Origin: Symbiodinium natans
Taxonomy: Eukaryota; Sar; Dinophyceae; Suessiales; Symbiodiniaceae
Length of the DNA stretch: 64,000 nt
Assembly: GCA_905221605.1 (NCBI GenBank)
Contig: CAJNDS010001180.1
Span: 186,001 to 250,000 of the forward strand
Direction of reading: 5' to 3'
Below, one piece after another: positions 31,126 to 41,500 of the stretch. The number at the start of each line of letters is the position of its first letter. Positions within the stretch are counted from its first letter, which is position 1. Made by a program: the position numbers and the translations under genes. The notes beneath the pieces are model-generated. The model searched no databases and was not told the origin of the DNA. It saw nothing but the letters and a program-made list of their open reading frames with translations.

Positions 31126-32080
31126 GGGCGCCACAACCGATTGTAGCGAAACGAAATTACCCACATGAGGATCCTACATCAATGAATAAACCACTTCGAT
31201 TATTCAATTGGCGCTTTATTAATTCTTACTTTAGGGAACAGAAGACTTTTGCACCGTCGTTGTCCCTAAAGGACATTGCTGTCCTGTGACAACACCCCGA
31301 GCTCACAAGATTGACTGAAGTGGCATGAAACATGAAAGGGGCAGGCGTGTACAGTCATCCGACTAAATGTTTCACAAGGATGCTACTAAAAAGCCCAGAA
31401 CGTTGCTCTGCTTGGCACGCGATAAGATGAAGATCGCACTAGCATGCTCGTTTCACTAGACTATTTTCGCAAAAACACAAAATACTTGTGCAGCTTATTG
31501 TGTTCTTGCAACATCTTCACTCGCATGTTGCCCTCGGATACAGAACTAGCTTGACCAAGACAAACAAAGGAGAAGAGCAATGCATTGTCCAGGTTGATGA
31601 TGACCTTTGTGCCCTGGATGATGACCACGAACTATGGGGGGGGGGGGGGGAATTGAGAAGCAGAATTTCCGTTCGGGAATTTTACTGGCCTCGTGTAACG
31701 CACGGTCGTAGCTGCTCCAAGAACACCGTTGACTTGGGGATCAGAAGCCTTGAAGGCAAGGCCCGATGCTCTCTTTTCATCCTTTCCGCACCACCACTTC
31801 ATTGCCTGCAGCTCGCGAGGCACCGACAAAAGAAACAGCGATACAACTCCAGCTTGTCTCTGAGATTGCCGAGGAAGAGTAAGAAGGCTTGCCCCCAAGA
31901 ACCTTGACATGGAACTACTACCCCTAAACCCTAAACCCCAAACCCTAAACCCTAAACCTTAAACCCTAAACCCTAAGCCCTAAACCCTAAGCCCTAAATC
32001 CTAAACCCTAAACCTAAACCCTAAACCCTAAACCCTAATAAAACCTTAACCCTAAACCCTAAACTCTAAACCCTAAACCC
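31126..32080. other. No recognised gene; CCCTAAA array 31,920-32,085
   Basis: Normal composition resumes here. The 31,488-31,907 frame is open on both strands and interrupted by a G12-type run at 31,637, so neither is convincing. The CCCTAAA array carries variants (CCCTAAGCCCTAAA, CCCCAAA, CCCTAAT). Confidence 0.55.
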
Positions 32081-32082
32081 TA

Positions 32083-32904
32083 AGATCTGCTGACACAGCT
32101 TTTATGTGAGGCCGGCATTTCTACAGTGGACTACAGCAAGTACCAGTTGCGATCCATGAAACCAAGGGAGACGACGCTAGACATCCCCTTCCTTGCCTTT
32201 AATTCGACCCGCCCAAACTCTAAAAAACCTAAAACCCGAGATTTAGCACTGGCGTGTTCACCGCGCGAGCAATCCCGTGCGCAGGCCGCAGGAGGGCAAT
32301 CGACAAGCCAATGCCACCACTCTGCAAGCCAGTCATTGTTGCACATAAAAACCCTCACCTTACAACTCACTGGGAAGGCTCTCCTTCATTACGGCACACC
32401 ACTGCCTTCCTTACCTTAGGAGGTCATGCTTAGGTCTTCGAGAAACTTTTGGACCCATCTTGACATCGAGTAGTCGTGGTCCTGTCCGCTACTATTCGAT
32501 GATTTGGCCTGCAGAAATCCTGCGGAATACCGGAAAGCCCGCAACGTCTGTAGACCCTAAACCCCAAACCCTAAACCCTAAACCCTAAAACCTAAACCCT
32601 AAACCGTGGTTTCGGGGAGCCCTTCGCTGCACCGAGAAGTTGCGATGGCCCAACTCGGACGTTGCGGACGGCTGCGGATTTGGAAACGCGCGTCTCAGAG
32701 GCGCGATCGGCTGCGAGCAAGCTTTCCTCAAAGTCTGAGTGTTCTGCCAAAGTCTGGGCGTGCTTGAACTTGATGCTGTACAGACCTATGTCTGGGAAGC
32801 AGGAGGACTGTCAAGTTCAAGAGCTTCGCTTGTCGCAGCTGAATTGGAGCATCTACCCGGTCCCCTTTAAAAAGGATTTGGCCATAGCCGGGGCCAACTG
32901 TTGA
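32083..32904 (+). CDS. Unrecognised plus-strand exons
   Basis: About 32,083-32,170 reads DLLTQLLCEAGISTVDYSKY directly after a CCCTAAA array. About 32,662-32,904 is an 80-codon frame with AADLETRVSEARSAASKLSS, a probable short coiled coil. A CCCTAAA block (32,555-32,605) separates them. Both look like exons, but their belonging to one gene is a guess. A further possible piece near 33,060-33,140 reads AVFRRLARAASHEPLCADSE. If real, they extend the rightward gene block to about 33 kb. Confidence 0.35.
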
Positions 32905-33139
32905 TGTCAGAAATCTTTCCGGCTACCAAAAAACCTACGGGAAGCCTTCAAACGACGAATCCCGATTACAAGCGAGATGCACCCAAAGTACCTGAGGCCC
33001 TGAACCCTGAACCCTAAACCCTAAAACCTAAACCCTGTACCCAAAGCCCGCATCGCGGCGACGCCGTCTTCCGGCGTCTCGCACGAGCGGCTTCGCACGA
33101 GCCCCTCTGCGCTGACTCAGAGTACCTGCAGCAGGGGAC

Positions 33140-33758
33140 ATGAGAGTCGTTGCGCTTGGGGTTTAGGGGTTGGGGCTTAGGGCGTAGGGCTTAGGGCTTT
33201 AGGGCTTCGGGCTTTAGTGGTTTTGGGTTCAAGGTTTAGGGTTTAGGTGCTTTTGGGGGTAGGGCTGGCTGAGGAGGCATCGTTTCCGTTGTCTATGGTG
33301 GCTCTCATGGATTTGACGGTTCCATCAGCATGTCAAGTAGAATCGGTCGCCGCTAACCTGCGGAGTCTTAGGGTTTTAGGGTTAGGATTTAGGGAAAAGG
33401 AGACCACGATTTTCGGCGAACGCTTTAACAAAGGGTTTTAGGGGTTTAGGTTTGGGGTTTGGGTGTATACAACTTCAGGGACATTTTGAATTACTAGTAG
33501 GATGTAGGGATGTCAGGCTCCACGGGCCCAGTCGTCTAGTTCAAAGACCCAAAACCCTAGGCCCTAGACCATCGAACCGAGCGAAAAGAAACCTCGTACC
33601 CAGAGAGCCAATAGAACTTGATTGAGGAATATACCTTAAATTGTATAGGCATCCTTAACTTTAATTTGAGGTATATTCCTGAATTAAGGGGTGTCGGGCA
33701 CTTTCGGTACTAATTCAAGAGTTCGACTTTTCGATGCTGCCGCCGAAGGCATGGAGAG
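33140..33758. other. Degenerate telomere-like repeat, no gene seen
   Basis: TTTAGGG variants (TTAGGGC, TTTAGGGCTTCGGGC) at 33,160-33,250 and 33,365-33,460, and nothing coding. A short palindromic pair, TTGAGGAATATACC(T) and GGTATATTCCTGAA, at 33,621 and 33,671 could form a hairpin. Confidence 0.45.
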
Positions 33759-35009
33759 TCATTCGCTAGTGTCCTCGCTGGGAACGACACCCCAGGTCAC
33801 CACAGATCCGTCGTCAAGAACTGCAGCGAAAGTGAATCGAGAGGCTCGTATCTGCTGCACATTCTTCAGCTGATCCTGCACTGCACTACTGTCGCCACCA
33901 CCATCAACATCGCCCCAGGTCACGACAGATCCGTCGCCACGAATGGCAGCAAACGCACGATCTGAGGCTTGGATCTGCTTCACATTCCTTAGCTGATCCT
34001 GCACGGCACTGCTGTCACCACCGAAACGGGCGCTGCCCCAGGTCACGACGGATTCGTCATGCAGAATGGCGGCAAAAGCGTAGGTACAAAAGTCGCCAGA
34101 GGCTTGGATCTGTTGCACATTCTTCACCTGATCCTGCCCAGACTTACTGTCACCAGACAGGACATGCGCAAAGCCCCAGGTCACAACAGACCCATCGACG
34201 AGAATGGCGGCAAATGCATAGTCACCGGCTTGAATCTGCTTCACATTCTTTAGCTGATCCTGCACAGCACTGCTGTCACCACCACTGTCAGCACATCCCC
34301 AAGTCACCACAGATCCATCTTCAAGAATGGCAGCGAAAGCGCTTGCAGACGCTTGGATCTGACGCACGTGCTTCAGCTGATCCTGCACAGCACTACTGTC
34401 ACCCCCACCGGCAGCATAACCCCAGGTCACAACAGTTTGATCGCCAAGTATCGCAGCGAAAGCTGTGCGAGAGGTTTGTATCTGCTGCACATCTTTCAAC
34501 TGACCCTGCACGGCACTACTGTCACACGTAAATGTGTCACCCCAGGTCACGACGGATCCACTGGCAAGAATTGCAGCGAAAGCGACTAAAGACGCTTGGA
34601 TGTGCTTCACATGTTTTAGCTGGTGCTGCACATCACTGCTGTCACCACCATAGTAAGCATCTCCCCAGGTCACGACGGATCCATCGCCCAGAATGGCGGC
34701 AAAAGCAGTATCGTTGGCTTGGATCTGCTGCACAGTCTTCAGTTGATGCTGCACGGCACTGCTGTCACCGCCATAAGAAGTAGGACCCCAGGTCACGACC
34801 GAACCATCACCAAGAATGGCTGCAAAAGCACGGGAAGTAGCTTGGACCTGCATCACATTCTTCAGCTGATCCTGCACAGCACTGCTGTCACCACCATAAG
34901 CAGCATCACCCAAGGTCACGACGGATCCATCGCCCAGAATGGCAGCAAAAGCGCCACCGGAGGCTTGGACTTGAACTCCACTTACTTGCAGGGTCAGCGT
35001 GTCACCGTC
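33759..35009 (-). CDS. RCC1-like repeat protein, ten 41-residue repeats
   Basis: Ten repeats of about 41 residues follow the pattern AFAAILGDGSVVTWG...GGDSSAVQDQLKNVQQIQAS. Repeat 7 has a few extra residues; the last is a half repeat ending in TGA at 33,759-33,761. The VVTWG core is the RCC1/HERC/UVR8-type beta-propeller blade. Dinoflagellate genomes have many such proteins, usually auto-annotated as HERC2 or UVR8; here no HECT or other catalytic domain is present, so a binding role is inferred only. The open frame extends to an ATG at 35,064, but its first ~18 codons run through CCCTAAA repeat. A strong acceptor (TTTTCTATTGCAG) ends at 35,010, so the exon more likely begins at 35,009 (DGDTLTLQV). 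The 5' exon is not visible; the Copia element lies just upstream. Confidence 0.85.
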   Translation of the reverse strand, partial: DGDTLTLQVSGVQVQASGGAFAAILGDGSVVTLGDAAYGGDSSAVQDQLKNVMQVQATSRAFAAILGDGSVVTWGPTSYGGDSSAVQHQLKTVQQIQANDTAFAAILGDGSVVTWGDAYYGGDSSDVQHQLKHVKHIQASLVAFAAILASGSVVTWGDTFTCDSSAVQGQLKDVQQIQTSRTAFAAILGDQTVVTWGYAAGGGDSSAVQDQLKHVRQIQASASAFAAILEDGSVVTWGCADSGGDSSAVQDQLKNVKQIQAGDYAFAAILVDGSVVTWGFAHVLSGDSKSGQDQVKNVQQIQASGDFCTYAFAAILHDESVVTWGSARFGGDSSAVQDQLRNVKQIQASDRAFAAIRGDGSVVTWGDVDGGGDSSAVQDQLKNVQQIRASRFTFAAVLDDGSVVTWGVVPSEDTSE

Positions 35010-35091
35010 CTGCAATAGAAAAGTGAAGCCACTGACAACCCTAAACCCATAAAAAGAACAAATCAACAGACCCTAAACCCTAAACCCCAAA

Positions 35092-35096
35092 CCCTA
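35092..35096. repeat. Target-site duplication CCCTA (left)
   Basis: CCCTA directly precedes the left LTR and is repeated directly after the right LTR (44,836-44,840). Five base pairs is the usual Ty1/copia duplication. It is also part of the CCCTAAA repeat on both sides, so some of the match is inherent in the target. Confidence 0.8.
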
Positions 35097-35325
35097 TACG
35101 GGGGGCAACCGAAGGAGGACAGGGAACAAAACAGTCAACCCCAACAGAAGCCCTTAATACCCCTGGAACAACCAACAACCGAACAGCAAGACCCCAAACC
35201 AAGGGCACACTTTTTACGAAATCTTCGACCGCTTTGGTCATGGCTTGAGCCAACGAATATCGGGTTCATTGACCCTTGAACTTCCAATACCAACTCCTTT
35301 CTACAATACCAATTGCAGCTCCGCA
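35097..35325 (-). repeat. 3' LTR
   Basis: On the element's strand it begins TGCGGAGCTGCAATTGG and ends GGTTGCCCCCCGTA, so the termini are TG...TA with near-inverted TGCGG/CCGTA. It is identical to the other LTR. Confidence 0.93.
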
Positions 35326-35337
35326 CTCCCCCTGTCC
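35326..35337 (-). other. Polypurine tract
   Basis: On the element's strand GGACAGGGGGAG lies immediately before the 3' LTR (TGCGG). This is the expected position and composition for the plus-strand primer. Confidence 0.85.
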
Positions 35338-35510
35338 TAGGATTTCCTAGGACACATTGGAGGTGCAAATCTTTGGCCAAAAACCGCCATTTAGGCAGCA
35401 GCCAGCTGCTTGAAATGCACATTGTGGTTTAACGTCTTCCAGGACGAACCTTCAGCTCATTGGCTGAATCCTTTACCTTTGAGGATTTCTTCACCTCGCA
35501 CTTGGAAAAT

Positions 35511-38500
35511 TCACGTTCCAGCGGCTCGTTCCTCACCAAGGAACTCAGCATTCACCACCCAGCCATCCTTGAGGCAATGCTTACAAAGCGTCTTAGCTCT
35601 GAGCTGTGAATATCGCAGAACATCACAGTCACTGCTTGCGTGCATACAGTTCCCACCCACTGTTGTATACAAAGTGGCACTCGCAGGAATAACCACCGCT
35701 TTCTTGATCCACAGCCATTTATACAGCCGTCGAAAGAGGCACCATGCCAGTTCCCAGAGTATAATTGCTGCCACCAAATATGCAACAAGGTCTGAATTGT
35801 TGACAACCATTTCAATACCTTGAGCCAGAACCATCACCGCAGACGTGTTGGCAACCTTGCACACCCCTTCTTCTGAGCAAAAGAATCCAGCAGTTGACAC
35901 TTCTTCGCCACCAGTTGCCATCCCTTGCAGAGATGCAGCCACCATCATGACCGCCATTGCAAGCGAGGCTTTTTTCAAGTCAGTCCCTTGTGCCAACAGT
36001 CGGAGACCCCAAAGTGCCTTTTGCTTTGCGTACACCTGTCCACTCATCAACTTAGTCAACAGGTCAGCGATCATATACTCACCGCGAAGATGCGCTATTA
36101 CCATATAACCACGGTCCACCAGAGACCTGACACCGGCTGCTCGAATTCTCAGGTGTCTTGTCCTCCAGCTTCCAGCAGGATATTGAATGATCGAGCACGT
36201 TGAAACCGAATCTGTATACAGCACTTTTTGCAGCGATTCTTCACCTGTTCCAACCAAAGCGGCAATTATAGGGGTGCACGACTGAATCATCGTTGCTCCC
36301 TCTATGGACGCATGTAATTCAGCTTCAGCTGTACTTAAAGCCACCGTTGATTGTCTTTGTGTTGCCCACATCACTGGACAGTCACCCCACACCACCACCG
36401 CTCCTGAGTGGCTCTTTTCGTTTTCACCTGCTGCAAAGCTGGCATCCGCGTAGGACTCCACCACCTTAACGCCTCGTCCATAACGCAACACCTCATTTCT
36501 TTCTTTTTCGCATGTTGCGATTGCTCCGAACGTCAAACCTAACGTTGGAGTTGCAGCAAGGTATCGGAAAACTTCCTCAGCCTTTTTAACCACAAATCGC
36601 GGCCTTCGGGATGTCCACAAAGACAACTGGCTCGTGCAGAACGCCAAATCAGGTCGAGTTTTGATTGCCACCCAGAGGAACTCCCCTACGGCACCTTGTG
36701 CCGCTCGCAAGGAAGGAATATCCACCTCCTCTTCTTCACCTGGAGTTTCTTTCACCATTGGCAGGTTACTTCCTTTTCCAGTTTCGTCGATCTGATACCC
36801 TCGTCGGTTCAGCAAATCTCTCACAAAGTCCTCCTGGTTGAGAAAGAAGCTGCCATTTCGATACCAGATTTGGACACCTAAAAACTTCAGGAATCCATCA
36901 CCGCAGCCTGGACCACAGAACTCGGGTTCAGAAGTTTTCCACTCCTTCCTAATCTGTTCCAAGGCCTCCCGGAGCACTGTCATAGTCCCAGCCATCAAAA
37001 AATCATCCACGTAAAGACCCATTGTCCCTACCAACTTGCTCGCACCTTCCAACTTCTCTTGTGCCAGAATAAGGAACAGGCTTGGGTCTGCATTGGACCT
37101 CTGAAAGCTCATTGCTTGTCCATCCTTTGACACCCAAGACATCCCTTGAAGACGTTGGTCTCGCCACTCCACCCATGCTGCAGGACTTTCGGCCAAACCG
37201 TACAAGGCCTTCCTCACAATCCACCGCTCCTCTTTTGTGCAAAGACCCAATTTCACCGCCGCCCTTGGGGGCTGCACCACCACCAAACGCCCTTCTCTTT
37301 GCGCCCTATTCATCGGCGCCGTCAGAAAAGCTTTGGAAATGTCTAAGCCAGCGATGATCCACACCATATATGCTGCGTGCCTCACTTGACACCTGAATGT
37401 AGTTGAATCTAAACCTGGAGCGTACAGCGAGTGACGACTGAGTGACCTCGGCCCTTCATATTCTGTAGCTGCCGTTGACGAAATGAAGTTTCCACATGCA
37501 CAGATACGGGCACGTCGCCTCCCTGTCCCTTGCTTCCGGGTAAACACCACCAGACTGGGAACGTACTCAATCACCGGTGCATTAGGCTCTTCCGCCAATT
37601 TGTCCAGCTTTTCTTGAGTTGTTGGTTCCACCACCTCCAACTCTTTCACCAAAGACGTCACCTCGTCTGACAATGATTCCCTCCACTTTTCCAGTTCTTG
37701 CATGGCTTCTTGTGTAGGGATTGCTTTTGTTTGCAGGAACTCAACCTCCTCTGCTGCCTCAAGCGCGGTATTTTCTTGTACCATTTGCTGAACTTGAGCT
37801 GCTTTGACCAAAAACTTCGATAGCTGTTCCTCAGCCCTTTTTGCTTTAACCAGCCATTCTCTAGTCTCTGATCCTTTTTCTTCACTCGACTCATTGGCCG
37901 ATCCATGGAACTCGTCCAAGATGCAACATTCCTGTTCAGCAATTAGGCGTCGAATACTCAAATGCTCTTCTAGAGCCCATTGATGCGCTTCGAACACAGC
38001 GTAGTCGACTTCTTCTGCAAGGTCGTCCAGCGAGGTCTCTTTCAACGTCATTTTTAACCACTTCCTTTTTTCACCTTCTTCAGCCTGTGGTTCCGGAAGA
38101 GGAAACTTGCATTGGAGAAGATAGCACCTATCCTTGTAGCTCAAACGCTCCATAAAAACAGGTGTGTACCCTGTCAAGGATACCCTGTTTCCTTTCCAAG
38201 GCATAGGGCCATGCAGCTTTCTCGGAAAGAACGACATGAAGTTCCAGTGGATATCCACCAATTTTCCAGGTAGGACTTTCTTCCCATAAGATTGCTCCAC
38301 CACTTCAGCTCCTTCCTCTAAAACCTTTTCATCCTCAACCCACAGCTGACCATCTTTATAGTCACCAAAGCCACACACATAATTGCAGCAATGTTTTTCA
38401 TTGTGACTATCCCTATGCAATGACACCGGAGCATTGCACGAGATCTGAAGAGCAGAAAATTTGGCTTCAGGATTGTGGTGCCTCACGAATGATGCCAAAT

Positions 38501-41500
38501 AACGACATAGCCATGGTCTTCGATGAGTCTCTTTTGTGATACCACACACTCCGCCATGAGTATAGTGGCCCAACACCAGAGCTCGCGTACTTGTACACCA
38601 ATTGTTGATACCACCTCTTCGATTCACCCTCTTTGGGTATACAATCCCTTCCAAAAGCTCCTCACAGTCCACGTAATCATACATAGACCTTTCATACATT
38701 GACTTGGCTTTTTGCTCTTCTTTTTCCAACTGTGTTCCATCCTCAGCAGTCTCACTTTTGCAGACCAAATAAGCATTTTCATGAGGAGAACAGCAAGTCG
38801 GCCAATACTCATCACCAGGAACATTGTCCTCGACATCTGCATTTTCTTCCAGCTCCCCCAGACCCTGCATGTCATCCTCGAAAATTTCTAAGGGCGGACT
38901 CTCCCCCCGCTTGCGAAGCAAGCGCAAGGAGCCCACATGACCACGCAGTGAAGAGGCCGGGCTTTTCTCCATCAACCGATGGCGAACTGGAGGATCGCGA
39001 GGCGGAGGTAAAGGAGGACCTTCCTCATCAGCGAACCGAAGCGCCGGTTTTTTCCCCTTGAGACGATGCTCTGGAGGAGAAGGCTCCTGTTCTTCTACCA
39101 CCCCTTCCAGCTCCAATTCAGGCGGTTCCTTTATATTGGAAAAAATCGTAGTGCAGGGAAATAACACCAGTTCATCCGGATCTTTTGCAGTCCCTTGAGC
39201 TTCCACCCAATAACCACCAGGTAGGTCATCGCATGGACCCAAAAGAAGTGCAGGCTGCGTACGATCGACCCATTGCCGACCCTTCTTTGTTCCATCCGGA
39301 CCCAGCAATTCCCACGGACGACGTTTGACTTGAATCTGAGCACCAAAGGGAAGCAATGCTTTAGGATTCAACCCCAACTCCCTTTCAGCTTTCTGCCACC
39401 GTAACATTGACCAATGGCGAGCAGCCAGTGCCCAGTACGCCGGCCCGAGTCGCGCCTCCTTTAAGAGCGACCTGACACCACGTTTGAATAAACCCACACA
39501 TGCTTCAGCGCGCCCATTTGTTTGCGGGACACCAGGATCACCAGTGGTCCTATATATCAGACGAGTTTCGCAAAAGGACCGGAAGCGTGCATTGACAAAC
39601 TCCCCCGCTCGATCTGAGTGGATTCTCAACACCGGATACCCATGTCTCTGCAAGCGCACCATCATTCTTTGAACTGCCGACAAAACAGTTGTTTGCTGTT
39701 TATCCACAATCGGCTCCACCATAACGAAGTTGATCATACGGACAGGCTGGGTCAAGTGGTCCTTCAGTTCCTTCCAGGATTTTTCAGAAGCTTGGATTTT
39801 CAACACCTCTGCCTCCAGAACTGGCGCAGGTTCCACCGGCGCAGAGTCTTCCTCCTCGAAGTTAGCGACTGCATCGCCTAACCATTCTCCAACACCAGCA
39901 CCATCATCTACCACCTGATCTTCCACCTCATCCGCATCTTCCTCCTTTTCCGGAGGGCGACCCACATTGGGATCCAACATTGGAAATTGATACACACCAA
40001 TAACAGCGTGTCGTGGCTTCTGCTGGTGAGCATCCTTTGAACACTTGTATGGACCCGCTAAGTCCAATGATAAAGTGTAAGCATCCCCATGCTTTCGCCT
40101 CAAATGGCGACGCTCTTTTCCAGCAGCAGACACACAGATTTGACAATCACGTCTGAAGGGAATATGCCCCCTTAGGCAATGGTCACGGAAAGCTCGCTCC
40201 TCAGCTGTTAACCTCCGTAACGTTCCCTCTCGTTCTTCCTTTTTTGACACTGCAGTTTCCCGTTCAGCATCGCTCTCCTGCAACCATTGTGCCAACCTGT
40301 GACGTATTCTTTTTACCAATCCAAACGCCCATCGCGCCCATATAGAGGATTGTCCAATACGCTCTTCCAGGGTAGAAGCGAATGTCGCTGACCACGGAAC
40401 AACCACGCGAACCTGTTCCAACGATTCCCATAGTTCCATATCAGACACCAGGAAAGTCGTAGGTTTCACCAGAGCATGTCCCAACGCTCCTTGATCAAAG
40501 TGTGCAGCGTACATTCCATAACGCTCACAAAAGCTTTTCACCTCTGGCCAACTCCAGAAGGTAGGACTTGAGAGCCCTTCCTGAGAACCATCCACCAGAT
40601 CCTCAGCACTCAAGACCGTTTTGCCGTTCTGAGAGAAATCTTTCCCTATGAGTTCAGGGTCCCCAGGGCTTTCCATGCCAAAGAAGACAGAACTTCCATT
40701 GATGACTTCAGCAGTTCCACACCTTGAATGCACCGCCACGTCATATAGGAAAAGCATCTTCAGAAGTAAAACACCATCCTTTTGAGCTAATTCTTGATGT
40801 GGCCAAGGAAGACTTTTTAACCCCAACCGTTCAGGCCCACAGCGTCGGCGTAATACAGGTGGACCACCGTCTTCACCTCTCAACCTTGACACTGTCCTGC
40901 ATGGAGGTCCTCCCACCACAGCAACCACCTTTCCTTCAGCCGCCAGATGCAGAAGATACTTCCAGACGCTCGAATTATGTAGGTCACCGCCTTTTGTCAA
41001 ATCCAGCTCCAGTACCTCCACATCCCGACTGGGAAAATGCCATTTTTGTTTTCCCGAAAATAGGTGTACCACCACCCTTTTTGCTCGTGCCAGCCGTCTC
41101 CTTTTATGACGGTTGAAAGGCAACGCCGCAATATCTCCACGTGGCAACAGCTCCATCAGCATATTTTCTGGTATATCCCCATAATACCACCGAAGAAATC
41201 TCCAGCATGCCTGGACGAACTCCTCCTCATTCGCTGACGCTGTCCGCGCTGCGCTTTGCAACGACGTTTTTACAGCCACCTCGTTGTCCGTATTCGGACA
41301 CCCTTGAACCATACGTGCCACCTTCAAAGCTTGCTTTGGTGAGCACCAATCCATTTCATCAATGATCTGAAGCGCCACCTCCTTTTCCAAACAAGGGCAC
41401 CCATTCAGATCACGAACGCGAAGTTCCCCCAGAACAGGATGTGAGGCTGTGCACTTGCCACCACGCCACTGAACTCTGAGACCAACCAAGGCGCTCGCTT

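Noticed and set aside
35092-35096. CCCTA as proof of target duplication by itself
   Set aside because: Because the target is CCCTAAA repeat, five matching bases alone would be weak; the call rests on the exact LTR borders, PBS and PPT as well.
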